64,000 nucleotides of DNA, taken from positions 63,997-127,996 of the forward strand of contig MU619317.1 of NCBI GenBank assembly GCA_025201805.1. Direction: 5' to 3'. Position 1 is the first letter of the stretch; every line of letters begins with the position of its first letter. Below the pieces are notes generated by a model. It saw only the letters and a program-made list of their open reading frames with translations. It was not told the origin of the DNA and searched no databases. This DNA is from Parasitella parasitica (lineage: Eukaryota > Mucoromycota > Mucoromycetes > Mucorales > Mucoraceae). Made by a program: the position numbers and the translations under genes. Below, one piece after another: positions 22,967 through 34,652 of the stretch.

Positions 22967-25900
22967 ATGCTCATTAACCAATGCACAGCAACTAATCCAA
23001 TGGCCATTAACACTTCCAAATCAACTTTGAGAACAAATAACTCAACAAACTCAGACTGTCAAGCTTCAATAAAAAGCTCCAACATTAGCCAAGATATCAA
23101 TAAAAGTGCAGCTTTGCCTGCTAGTTCTCAGACCAAGAAGCAATCAAATGCTACCGATGGCACTAAGAATCTTGAAGATGAGCAAGATAAGCCTTTGTTG
23201 ACACCTCCCAGCTCGCCCGAAACTGAACCTCGTGGTTCTAAATTGAATCAAAATATTACCTCTGCTAGCTTGCATCATAAATCATCGACCTATGAATATA
23301 ATAATCGCATTTTAGCCGCAAAAAGAAAAGGTGAACTTCGAACTGTCATGCTAGAGTACAACTCTATGAAGACAAAGTCTGTAAAGATCACTCTTCATAC
23401 ATACAATCTTGTCATTGAAGCACATGCTATTCTACGTCATGAAAGAACCCCTTTGACTAAAATGCTGAAAAGTAAGCCTTGTATATACGCTATTGAAATT
23501 TCTTCAAGCTAACCTTGAGTAGTTTACAATGAGATGATACAAGCACAAATACAACCAAATGCTTACACATACACTCTAATGATCCGCAGTCTCTGTAAGC
23601 GAGATGTAGAAGTACAAAAGACTGTTGCTATGCTGAAACGTCAATCAGCTCGTGGAGGGAATCAGACCGAAGATATCAGTCTTTTAGAAGCTGAAGGGAA
23701 CCTCAAAAAAGCATTAGCCATATTCCACTGCGCTGTCGCTGATAGTGTCTCTGTAAATACTTTTGACGTGGAAATCTTCAATCAATTGCTTCGCGTCTTG
23801 TCCCACTATGGCTCTACTTCAGATGCTACCTTTGTCTATGGTCAATTGGAACAACCTGCTGTTCAGGCTAAACCCAACTCTGCTACATATGCTGCTTTGA
23901 TAAACCTGTTTGGCCGTGCAGGTGACATTGATACGGCTCTTTATTACTACAGTGCATATACTCAAGTGAAAGAGACCCTGGGACCTCATGATACCTCCTA
24001 CATATTTAATGCTTTGGTTGATTGTCACTTGAAATGCGGCCGTCTCGATGGCGCCCTCCATGTTGTTGAGCACGAGATGGTTGAAAATGGCATCAAACTA
24101 ACAAGCATCCCGTACAACTCCATTATTCGTCATTACTGCAACCACGGCCAGATGTCTGAAGCTGAAGCTTTAGTTGATCGTCTCATTCAAGGCCACCAAA
24201 AAGATAGTGATAAATGTCCTTGTCCTGATGCCAGCAGCTATGGACCTATCCTCTCAGCCTACTGTAAAGCAGACGCATGGGAAGCAGCATCTCGTATCTA
24301 CGACGCTTTAAGAAACACAGACATTTCCAAAGCTTATGGCAATTTGGCAAACTATGCTCTTCTATGTGTCACACATCAAGATCTCAAAAGGGCTCTTTGT
24401 GTGATTGAAGACATGAGGAAAGCCGACTTGGAACCTGACCCCACTCTTACTGAACGTATCATTACTAGCTTTGCTCAAGCTGATCAAATCGAACAAGCTG
24501 TTGATGCTTTGAATACCCTGCAACAAATAATGTGTCCACGCTCCCTTACCAGAGGCTTTTATCAAATCATGAATGGCGCTCTTGAAGTTGTATCGCACTG
24601 CATCTCCGTCCATCAAGTGCTCGCAGTGATGCAGGCTGTCATTCCACTAATAAATATACACAGAAATAGCAGTAATCGCAGCAAGAGCCCATCTCCGTCA
24701 GCTTACGAAATCATGTCCCAGACACTTGTAGAATTATACGTTAGCCAGGCCAAACATTCGCAACAGCTGCTTACTGCTGGCGAATTCCAGATACTTTTTG
24801 ACGCTGCTTTCATTGTCTATAATAACAAAGAACCTGGCTCTCTTTGTGATTTTGCCATGCAGGCCACCCAAGACATGTGTGCTAGCAATGTTATTCTACC
24901 GTCCAACATTTATAATAGCGTACTGGCTCAGCTGAAGCGCGATGGAGATTTGAAATCTGTATCTCAGTGGAAAAGCGCGTTCGATCCTCAACCTTCAGTA
25001 GCTACCAGCAAAGTTCTTGCTGTCTCTCGCCTTGCTCAAGATAAAGAAGACGATATCATCATCGAAATTGCGCAAGAAACTGACCAAGAACAAGCCCATG
25101 AGCGTGCAAGTGCTGCTACTCTGGCTGTCGTGGCTGAAACTCCTGCATCTGTTACTGCAATAATTTCTAATGAAGTTTTGAAGGCTGTTGATAATAACAA
25201 GTGTCATGACGCTATCAGTATTTTTGAAAAGAACATCATTCAAGCCGGCTTGATTCCTATCCCTGAAACCATGCGGGACGTGATCGCACTAGCTGGAAAG
25301 AAAGGAGACATTGGCACAGCTTTGACAATGTACAACAAGTCAATCTATGCTTTCAAAGACATTGCTGACGTCCAGATTAAAGACAGAGCAATCTACATGG
25401 TCACAAACAGTCTACTTGTTGGCTATGCTCAAAAAGGCGATATGGAGGAAGCAAAGGTGTACTACGACCGCATTAAAGCTATGGGCTTTTATCCTGATAG
25501 CAATGGCTATGCGAGCCTCTTGCTGGGCAGTGCAAAGTGTGGGACTGACGAAGCTACAGATGCTCTGGCGATATACAACGAAGCCAAGAGCCACAATGTC
25601 CAACCGACCACTTTCTTTTATAATGTCATCATTTCCAAACTGGCTAAAGCCCGTAAGCTTGACTCTGCTTTGAGCCTTTTCGATGAAATGCGCAAGTATA
25701 ATGTTCCTGCCAATTCCATTACTTATGGTGCTATTATCTCTGCTTGCGTTCGTTCTGGGTCAGAAAGCCAATCTCGACGCCTCTTTAGTGAAATGCAGTC
25801 ATCTCCTTCCTATCAACCTCGAGTTGGACCCTTCAACAATATGATGCAATTCTACGTGCATCAAAATCCTAATCGTGAGCATGTTTTGGAGTACTTTTCT

Positions 25901-26533
25901 GAATTGCGTCGTCTTCATATCAAGCCATCTCCTCACACCTATAAACTGCTGATGGAAGCTTATGCCAACATCCCGCCCTACAATATGCCAATGGCTCATA
26001 AACTGCTCAGTGACATGGAACGTCTTGATCACATCCGACCTCAGGCTACACATTATGCTACTCTCATCTATTCTTACGGCATTGTCAAGCGAGACGTTCA
26101 AAGCGCCGAGCGCGTATTTTCGGAAATGAAGAAGTCGAAAATTCATCCAGATGAAGCTGTTTACCAAGCTATGATCGACACTCTGATCAGTAATAATGCA
26201 CTGGAGAGAGCAGAAGAATTCTATCATCAAGAAATGCAAAAAGATACCCAGCTAAAGAAGAGCGGATTGCCCTATATTGAAAACCTTCTTATCCGTGGAT
26301 ATGGTGAGAAATGCCAGCTTGACAAAGCAGAAAAGATTTTCAAAGGAATGTCTGACCACAAGGGCCGCAGTAATATCTGTGTTGTTCGTGAACCAAGCAC
26401 TTATGAAGCAATGATTGTTGCCTACAAAGATAACGGCAAGATGGACAAGGCCCAGGACATCTTAAATCAAATGCGCAAGCGTGATTTTCCTTCTAAAGTT
26501 ATCGAGGCTGTTGCTAGTTTGCTTTCAAAGTAG
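22967..26533 (+). CDS. Large pentatricopeptide-repeat (PPR) protein
   Basis: Two exons, 22967-23471 and 23523-26533, join in phase to give 1171 aa. Degenerate 35-residue PPR units recur from about residue 130 to the end: IQPNAYTYTLMIRSLCK, AKPNSATYAALINLFGRAGD, VQPTTFFYNVIISKLAKARK, VPANSITYGAIISACVRSG, IKPSPHTYKLLMEAYA and REPSTYEAMIVAYKDNGKMD. PPR proteins bind organelle RNA base by base and in fungi act mostly in mitochondrial RNA stability, processing or translation. The first 130 residues are Ser/Thr/Asn/Gln-rich. I chose the ATG at 22967; a longer frame upstream is only a translated pyrimidine tract. The N-terminus is not an obvious amphipathic presequence. The specific RNA target cannot be told. 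Confidence 0.85.
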
Positions 26534-26668
26534 TTGTTTACACATGTCCTTTAAATAAATTATAAAAGTACAAAGAAAATGCTCTTATTTCATAAAATCA
26601 TGTAATCAAGATGTTGGCCTTTCTTGTGACATTGCCATTTATTGTACATATCACACCATTTATGCAGA

Positions 26669-29600
26669 TTACGTCGTGTGTTGATTCTGCAATGTTAGTC
26701 TTTCGTTTATTTTGAAAGTTCCTTTATAACTCTGTTCGTAATTCCGTTCATATCGGTCTCTGCCTGACGAAAACTCTATTGAAGAAAATTCAAACTTGAT
26801 GGTTGCGTTGTTACTATCTGGAATGATACGGATCGTTAGAGGAAACTCATGATTTTCAAACAAAGGCGAGATCGATGCAACACGGTGGTGATAATAAGAT
26901 TTTGTTTCATTGTGATAGTCTTGTTCGTCGGGAGAAGAGTCCAGTGTGTATATTTCTTTTAATACGTCTTAAAATGAGTCGAGAAAAATACAATAATTTA
27001 TACATGTAAATAGCTCATACTTATCTTGTTTATCGGCCCATTGCGAGTGATGAACGTCTTGTACATTCCGTCTTGATCCAGTATTTCTCCTCTACTCAAA
27101 AGCACAAAATAAGCGACGACATCTGATTTTTCAGTAATTTGTTGGTAAGGTTTTTGACATGAATGCCCATTATATTCATATATTTGGCGCAGTTCATTGT
27201 ACATTATGAATTTGATGATATACGTTGTGCTGGATATCTGGTCATATTTGCCACTCTTGAGGACTTGCTTGATGTCCATTTCCCAGTTCCCCGTAAGCAG
27301 GCATACTTTCTTCAGCTCTGCGGATCCAAAAAATAAATTGAGCCCCTTTTGATATTTCCTCAGAAATGTGTAGACTTTTTCTCGGGTCAGTTTGTTACAA
27401 TAATGCTGATACAACGAATCATTCGTTTCGCAAATTCCCGTAATAATCAAAGAAGTGATATGGAACCGTCCAAACAAGTCATTGTCTACAAGGCTAGATG
27501 CTACCATTGTGGCAAAGTTCGTGATCGCAGGTTTCAACCCAATTTCCAATATCATCTGGTGCGACAATTGTATAGTACAGCCACAGTTACTATTGATTGG
27601 GATTGTCTGAAATATGGCAGTATCAGGCTCTGAGGCCGTATTCCGATTGCTCATCTAATATTCATAAGCAACTGTATCAGCCTATACGCCTATGCTAGTG
27701 AATCTGTTAAAGAATATTTACCAGTGTCTTTACTAACTGTGCCAGGCTGTGGAAGAAATGGTCGTATCTGACCTTGGTTAGCCCATCTTCGAATTGATGT
27801 CGGCCACATTTCTGGAAAAGAACGCTATAATACTCGTCATCGTTGGATGCAAGGGCCTGCATATGGTTTAATAGATGATCACAAGCAGAATCAGCAATGT
27901 TATCCAGAGAAATCGTTCTTGTTTTAACAGTAAACGTCGACTTTTTGCTGGCACCGTTAACTGCCGATGTTTCTATGACCTTGTTTAGCACATAATGTAT
28001 TGAGCCCGCCGCAACATGTACATGTATATAGAATGAGTTGGGTGGAAGAAGGTCATTGTTTGGATTTTGTATTTGTAAGGAGTTGTTGCTTTTGCCAAGT
28101 ACATCATTGTCCAATATCAATGGTGCCTGGAAAGAATTTACAATCTCAATCATAGTAAAGGGCTTTCGCATCGCACCTATCGAGATATCTCTGCCGCCCA
28201 GAACATGATAGTGGAAATCATTCTGAGCCTCGACTACACCAGCGTTAACAAGAAAATCACGTATAAGTTGCTTATAAAACGTCTGATTCCCTTCCTTTTG
28301 CAATGCATTGGCACCGTCATATAAGATTACCTCGTGTATGCCATCAGGCGCATCCTTGACTGGATTGAACTTGTGGAACATTTCCAAGACTAGATTGCAT
28401 ATATCCGTCAAAAGCAGTTCAATCTGCGGGATACCACAAATTTCAGCTATTATATTGTTGAGATTTAGATCTTTCAAGCACGGCTTTTCTGTCAAAAAAA
28501 TGGCAACATCAGTCAAAGCAAGACTGCCCCTTTTGTTTTTCCACTAGTGAAACCGATGAATGTGTGAACTAGACCGTCTCTGTTTCTTTGACCTTGGACT
28601 TACAATGTGTTGGTAAATGGCAGGCAATTGGCTTATAATCTCTTCACTGAGTAAGGAGATAATTTCTTTATCGCAAGTGCCAAACAATTCCCTTGCTTTG
28701 TGTGCGATAATATCATAAACATGATGAACTGCCTCGCTAATCTTGCCCTTGTAACTGGAGATATGGTCTCTCGTTGTGCCAATATCGTATTCCTTTATTC
28801 CTGTTGCGGCGATATAATCATGCGGTTTACCAGCAATGACCTGCTGAATCATATCCTTGAAATCGGGGAGGTCGATCCTTTCCGCCTGCAAAACAGTCGG
28901 AGTGAGTAGAAGCTCTCCTGTTGCTAGTTTGCTCGACACTGCACTCAACTCCTTTGCGTTTTGCATTTGGAAGCAAGTGAGATTTAATATGGTGCCTCCC
29001 GTTTCGTTGTTGGGCGTCAAGCTGTAAAGCAAATACTTTCTTTCTCTTTTAAAATCTCGTCGATATTTAGTGTTTGTCGTATTCCTCAAAAAGTTGACAT
29101 AACAATCAAGAAACGGCATACATATTAAGCGGTTTTTATGATCTCCTGGGGCAACCAAACCAGCTTCTGAAAACAGTAAACACAACAAGTCTTTGTACTG
29201 CTCATCATCGCACCATACATTGGGGATGATGAAGATAGTTTGGCATTTATCGAGGCTGACTTCTTCATATTGCGTTAATTCGTGCGCCATGCCTTTGAAG
29301 AAACCGACGATTTTGCAGAGAGTGGAGATATCCTCTTCCGTTCGCTGGTTTTTTTCTTTTGCTTGCAACTCAAAATATTTTGGGAATACATCTTTGACAT
29401 ACAGATTCGACTCGTCTATTGCAAAGTGGCTTGGGTACTATACGAGTTGGATAATATTAATCACAACACAGTGCAAATCTTTTTGAAACAAACATTGCGA
29501 ATATTTTCCACGTTGATAACACGGTTAAGTCCTCGATACAGCTGTATGGCTCCCTCTATAATGTCTATTGCGGATTTGCGCAAAAAAAAAAAAAAGAAAG

Positions 29601-29748
29601 AAAAGTCGAGGGCAGCCAAAAAGTGGTCTTTCAGGGGAATGGTTTGAAACAAATTGCCAAATGTCAAGACCCTTAATTGCACAACTTTGATTGTTACGAG
29701 GGTTAGAACCAACAGCAGCTTGCGTGGATTTTTCAGTTTGCGCACCAT
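26669..29748 (-). CDS. HSPA12-like Hsp70-family protein, 5' end unresolved
   Basis: Four 3' exons join in phase: 29437-28604, 28543-27722, 27654-27021 and 26967-26669. An upstream exon ends probably at 29494, giving a 56-base intron with a GTTTGT donor. The best match is the divergent Hsp70 group related to HSPA12: a lead such as FPKYFELQAKEKNQRTEED and VGFFKGMAHEL, then QTIFIIPNVWCDDEQYKDLL and FSEAGLVAPGDHKNRLICMP, equivalent to the proline-tryptophan and acid-loop motifs of that family. Downstream are HEVILYDGANALQ and a long C-terminal part of unclear fold. The usual N-terminal phosphate-binding DxGTT motif is not visible in the ATG-led frame from 29748 or in the 700 bases upstream. The gene may be 5'-truncated, have a distant first exon, or encode an ATPase-dead protein. 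Confidence 0.6.
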
Positions 29749-30477
29749 CACATTATAGAGCTATGATTACTCATCAGATTCTATTCAACCAACAAATTGT
29801 ACTGCTAGTCGATCAACTTGGAGGGGCACAGATTTGATGTCGGATGAAATGAAAGTTTTATCTTTTCTGAACAATTATTGCTCGCGAATCAGCAGTGTCT
29901 ATTTTCATCTAAAGCGTATTAATTACTATAAATTACATGTAATAGATAGTATATTTGATATAGTACTAAATGGCATCTCAATATAGCTAATCATATAGCA
30001 GTGTAAATGAACATAGTTCGCACATTGATATTGGTATTAGTGGGCACAAGCAAATAGTATTTGTATTTGACTTTGATATGTTGTAGGCTGATTTCAAAAG
30101 ACCAAACCCAAAATAGACAAGATATAATAATCATTGATATTTACGAATCAGTGTCTGCAGCGTTGCTGATCAGAATATTTTACTCCTTGAAGCAGGATAA
30201 AATACAAGCATTGTGTGCAGCAGAACAGTGTTTCTGCAGCGCACCAACAGAGAAAAGTTGTAAGAGCACGGTCATGTAGACAGGATGTGTGCTGGATTAT
30301 TGACGAAATGGTCATAGGGCAGGGACAACGTTTCAAATGCATCTAATGGCAAATAGTCATAACAGGTACACATCTTGATTCATCATCATTACGAAATGAC
30401 TCCGCAATGGATTTTTGGTTAAAATGGTCCTGAACGATCGAGTAAAGTTTCTTTTTTATCTATAATTTTATACTATT
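29749..30477. other. Divergent intergenic region
   Basis: About 730 bases between the minus-strand HSPA12-like gene and the plus-strand 5'-nucleotidase. I searched here for the missing N-terminal Hsp70 exon and did not find it. The open frames are short and unconvincing. Confidence 0.5.
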
Positions 30478-31624
30478 ATGTCCAAATCATTACAGGCGAA
30501 AACCTTGGGTAATGGCGCGATGTGTGATTGTGGAATAAGTATAGCAGCTAATTTATACCTTTTTTTTTTTATAGTCGAATCACTGTTAAAGATTCCCACT
30601 GTTCGTATCAAAAATATTCCTGGTACCACAGACAAATTACAGAAAATCATTCAGGGTGGTCGAAGGAACCTCCATTTTATTAGTGGTGAATATCAGCGTT
30701 ACTAGTCAAACAGAAAGACATTGTACTCACACAGTTGCAGATTTCGACATGACCATGTCGCGTCATTGGATTCGCAACAAAGAAACAGACGCTCTAGAAC
30801 GCAATTCGTCATCTCATGGCATTCCTGCCCGCTCCGATATCATGTCGCCCGAGGTGGGTAGTAATTTGCCACACTGTTCGTTTAAATACATGTGACTGAT
30901 GTGATGATGTTATATAGTATAAGAAAGAGACAGCCCGCATCTACAATACGTACTATCCTATAGAGATTGATCACACCATGACCCATGAGGAAAAGGTGCC
31001 TTATATGATGAAATGGTGGATCGAAGCACATGCAAGCTTGATCAAACAAAACCTTTCAAAGCATGGTAAACTAGTGTTTGGTTAGTAATGGAGTAAGTTG
31101 ATTGCTTACACCAGAAACTAGATCTGGCCCAAATGGCAGCACAAGTGAATTTGGAGATGAGATCAGGGATCAAGGATGTTTTGGCTAGTTGCAAGGAAAG
31201 CCAAGTGCCATTTCTTGTGTTCTCTGCTGGTATTGGTAACATTATCGAAGAGATTCTCAAACAAGCGAATTTATTCCATGACAACATGCACATTGTATCT
31301 AATATGATGGTGTTTGACGATAAAGATATCTGCGTTGACTTTAAAGAACCGTTAATTCATGTATTCAACAAATCCGAGTTCCAGTTAGAGACATCACCTT
31401 ACCACCAAATGATTGAAGAAAGAACGAACGTCATTTTGATGGGAGACAGCTTGGGCGATCTTCAAATGAGTCAAGGTGTGCAGCACGCTTTGTGCTTCAA
31501 TATCGGATTTTTAAATCACGATTTCAAAGAGCTGGAAGCCGCTTATACAGAAGCGTTTGATTTAGTCATAGAGGGAGATGCTAACATGGCACCGGTCATA
31601 GAGATTTTAAAGAGCATAAAATAA
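30478..31624 (+). CDS. Cytosolic pyrimidine 5'-nucleotidase (UMPH-1/NT5C3 type)
   Basis: Five exons, 30478-30508, 30575-30682 (or 30685), 30735-30853, 30918-31065 and 31122-31624, give about 302 aa, normal for the family. The enzyme hydrolyses pyrimidine nucleoside 5'-monophosphates such as UMP and CMP. HAD motif I is ADFDMTMSRHW (nucleophile first Asp), motif II PFLVFSAGIGNIIEEIL, and motif III/IV VILMGDSLGDLQM with the Mg-binding aspartates. HVFNKSE and VSNMMVFDD are also typical. The second intron has two possible GT donors three bases apart (30683 and 30686); both keep frame and differ by one residue just before the catalytic Asp loop. The 3' end is convergent with the glycosyltransferase gene. 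Confidence 0.93.
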
Positions 31625-32005
31625 AAGAAATACAGGGTTTATTTTGATGGTGTTGTTGATGTTTCTTTTTTTATGTCTGTGAATGTCTGTGAGTGTGCGT
31701 CGCATGTTTGTTTGTTTGCGTGCGTTTAATAGTAGTAGTTGTTTTGATTCAGGAAGAATGAAGCTACGAAATCAAGCAAAAATTCCTCGTTTTTAAGCGT
31801 ACAGGCTAGGACAAGACAGCTCTGATGTGTTTGTCAGTCATTTTTCCTTGGTGTTTATGCCAACAACAACCCATTTGACTGACTACATGATGCTTCCTCT
31901 ATCTATATCGATGCCAATGCAATCTGCATAACAGACCAAAACCAACTAAAAAAAAAAAAAAATAGTCAGTGTAACTGGAGTGCAATGGTTTATTGAATTT
32001 TTTGA
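31625..32005. other. Convergent intergenic region
   Basis: About 380 bases holding the 3' ends of the 5'-nucleotidase (plus) and the glycosyltransferase (minus). It includes a GT-rich stretch with TGTTTGTTTG repeats and an A14 run. No gene is seen. Confidence 0.55.
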
Positions 32006-33873
32006 TTAAACGACAAAGTTATCAAGGCCCAGACTACAAAGCTCAAAAGAAGCCTTGAGATCTTGCTTAAATCCAATTCGAATCGATTTGAACGCTTCTT
32101 TCGCAGTGCATTCAAAATCGAATTCGATACGATGATCCAAGGGATTCGCGGATGTCAATTTGACCTCGCATTCTTCCCATGAACCAAACAGTACTCGTTG
32201 CACTGTCACTTTGAATACTTGATCCAACGGTGTATCAAACTTGGTTGGCGTATACATGGTGATCCTCTTGGCTTGGATATCTCCTACCATATATAACCCA
32301 AAGTAGTCATCTGTGAGGGGGGCTATCGACAGGTTTATATGAGTAAGTTCTTGGTGCGATTTATGCATATTTTACCTCGCTGGGTCTTCCAACATGTTTT
32401 TATGTCCTGATCCACTGCTTTATGATAAGATTGATGGGTAAAACTGGACTTTGTGGGCATCATACTGTGTTCATTTATTTGATTGTACATGGATTCAAAT
32501 TGGCTGATATTTGCGATAGATTTTGTGCTGAATACAATATCATTTTCTCTGCCTGGAACAGGCACGCTATTAATATTTGAGATAAACAGGCATTTGTCGT
32601 TTGCACAACTCGACCTTTACCGAATTTTCATATTTAATAACGATTGTCACTAGACTGTATACCCAATTACCTAACATCTCTTTCTTCGATAGGTGGCCCA
32701 ATCTCTCCCTTTTCAAAATAGTCGTTATTCTCTCTCCTTGAAGTGGCGTTTGTCAGCGAATTTTCCAAAATTGAAATAGCATCATACTAAATCTGTCATC
32801 AGCATTCCAATTTTCAGCAAACTAGGCCATCTATATATAAATACCATGTAATGCTCTACCAATGCTCTGTTGTTCACTGTATCTGTGTTTTTAAATCCAT
32901 CTCTTCCAGACGATAATAATGGATTGGATACAAGATATGGATATTGATTTAACCATATTGAAAAATAGAATTCAGCGAGTCCAAGTTTCGATGCGCTCAA
33001 ACCTTGAATGCTCAACTGGCTTAAGAAATTTTGCGCTTTATGCTGGGAAATAAAGGCGCCATAACGTAGATCTGCATAGCCAGTATGAACAGAGATTTCT
33101 GCATGATTAAAGAATAATAAATTTCATCTATCAATACAATGCAGCGTGCATCCATACATACCTTTGTTGGTAAATCTCCAACTCATGTAATCTATATAAT
33201 TGACCGGCCTTGTATTGGCAATCAAGTGATCTGGATATCGAAATGAATGAGTGTACAAACTATCCAAGTACGGATTTAGCCATAAATCATCCTGAAAGTA
33301 ACATTTTCCATAACTTGCGACCGCACAAGCAACAAATTTCCCCATTCCATACATGGAATCATCTGCTTCTATAACTCGGATAGAAATATGGTCGTTGATC
33401 GATGTCTTGTTGTGGTATAGTTGCTAAGTTAATTCACTTGAGTAACCATAGTAATATTTATTTAAGCACCTTGTTATTTCTACCTTCAATGGCCTTGATT
33501 TGACTTGATTATATATGAGTATTTCCTTGATGAAAGGATATTTGACTAGATGATTGATTGCATGAATAATGCCATCGTCGCTATTATCAACACGATTGAC
33601 AATTGCTGTGGCTGGTGGATATTGTCTAGGATTTGATTTCGAAAACAATGCTGCTTTGAATATACTAGGTTGACTTAAAACAGGTTCATTTTCCAATGTT
33701 TGAATCGACCAAGTCGGGGGATCTATTTCCTTTTGCGAAAATACAATACTTGGTGCATGCGACTCTTTAGCTGTGAGTTTTTTTAACGAGTCGAATTGAC
33801 TCCATGTTAAAACGATAAGAGTGAAAATAACCACATGTGTGATTAATCTTTTTAATAGTATAGGATTGATCAT
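32006..33873 (-). CDS. Type II membrane glycosyltransferase with discoidin-like C-terminal domain
   Basis: Six exons, 33873-33484, 33423-33162, 33098-32845, 32786-32671, 32614-32376 and 32322-32006, give 525 aa. The N-terminus MINPILLKRLITHVVIFTLIV is a single signal anchor after few residues, so the catalytic part should face the Golgi lumen. The domain after residue 70 has the GT-A look: a nucleotide-sugar lead (PPATAIVNRVDNSDDG), the acidic metal-binding motif YFQDDLWLNPYLDSLY near residue 180 and EISVHTGYADLRYGAF. A cysteine pair in SSCANDKCLFISNIN follows. The last 140 residues start with YHKAVDQDIKTCWKT and DDYFGLYMVGDIQAKR, the pattern of F5/8-type (discoidin) carbohydrate-binding domains. 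The donor and acceptor sugars are unknown. I know this architecture as a multi-copy family in Mucorales. Confidence 0.85.
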
Positions 33874-34652
33874 TTTTGGGATACAAATGTACAGTAGTAT
33901 ATCAAACAGAGAAAAATGAGAAAAACTTTGTACCCACGAACAATAATTGTAAAAACAAGTGCCCAATTGCTAAATTAGGGTCTGATTGGGTTGTGCAGTG
34001 CTTCCACTGCCATTTGGAGATTCAATTGGTCATTTTGTGAACTTTTATTTGGTCATTTTTTAAAAGTTTATAAGGGCATTTTATTTTGACACTTTTCAAA
34101 GTGATTTACTGAATGATGAATAATGTTTCCAAGATGAACAATTGGTACAGCTTCACTAGCCTCAATTATTCTAGCAGTGAGTTTTACTAAGCTTGGTTCT
34201 GGTGAGATTAAATAGATTCTTCAATCTGTTCTTGAAATAAATCATCTTTTATCCTGCTATTCTACGGTCATACACATTTAAACATTTCAAGGTCAAGGTG
34301 CCAGCTAGAGCACTTGCCAAAGACGAAAGAGAAGAAAGTAGTAAACCATGGTCCTGATGAACCATGTTTAAACATGCCGAAGCAATCTAGGGATCCGTGT
34401 CTATGACACATCGCCAATGATATTTCCAAAGTGTACTGTGAGCAGTTCCAAGAGCCACCAGAACCTCGTCATTGAGCATTGCCAAATCTTGAGATTCCAA
34501 TGCCTAGTTATTAGTTATGTACAAGCAGATTTTGTCCAGTACAGCCTTTTTTTGTTCACGTGTATTTAGACACTAGGAAAAGTCTTTATACAAACATACG
34601 GATAAATCAAATACTAATATTACAGATCTAATAATTTTACACGCCAAAAACT
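33874..34652. other. Intergenic region with repeated GGTCATTTT and a relic ORF
   Basis: About 780 bases. Near 34025-34065 the motif TTGGTCATTTT occurs twice within 30 bases. The middle holds the relic ORF listed separately. The rest is AT-rich with no gene. Confidence 0.5.
34250..34570 (-). pseudogene. Relic ORF with in-frame stops, possibly retroelement-derived
   Basis: One minus-strand frame reads QKKAVLDKICLYITNN, stop, ALESQDLAMLNDEVLVALGT, AHSTLWKYHWRCVIDTDP, stop, then IASACLNMVHQDHGLLLSSL. The composition is protein-like across two in-frame stops, which points to a formerly coding segment. The TLWKYHWRCVID core with a following QDH resembles a helical region I associate loosely with Mucorales LINE-like or repeated proteins, but I cannot name the family with confidence. 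No start codon or flanking exon is evident. Confidence 0.35.
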
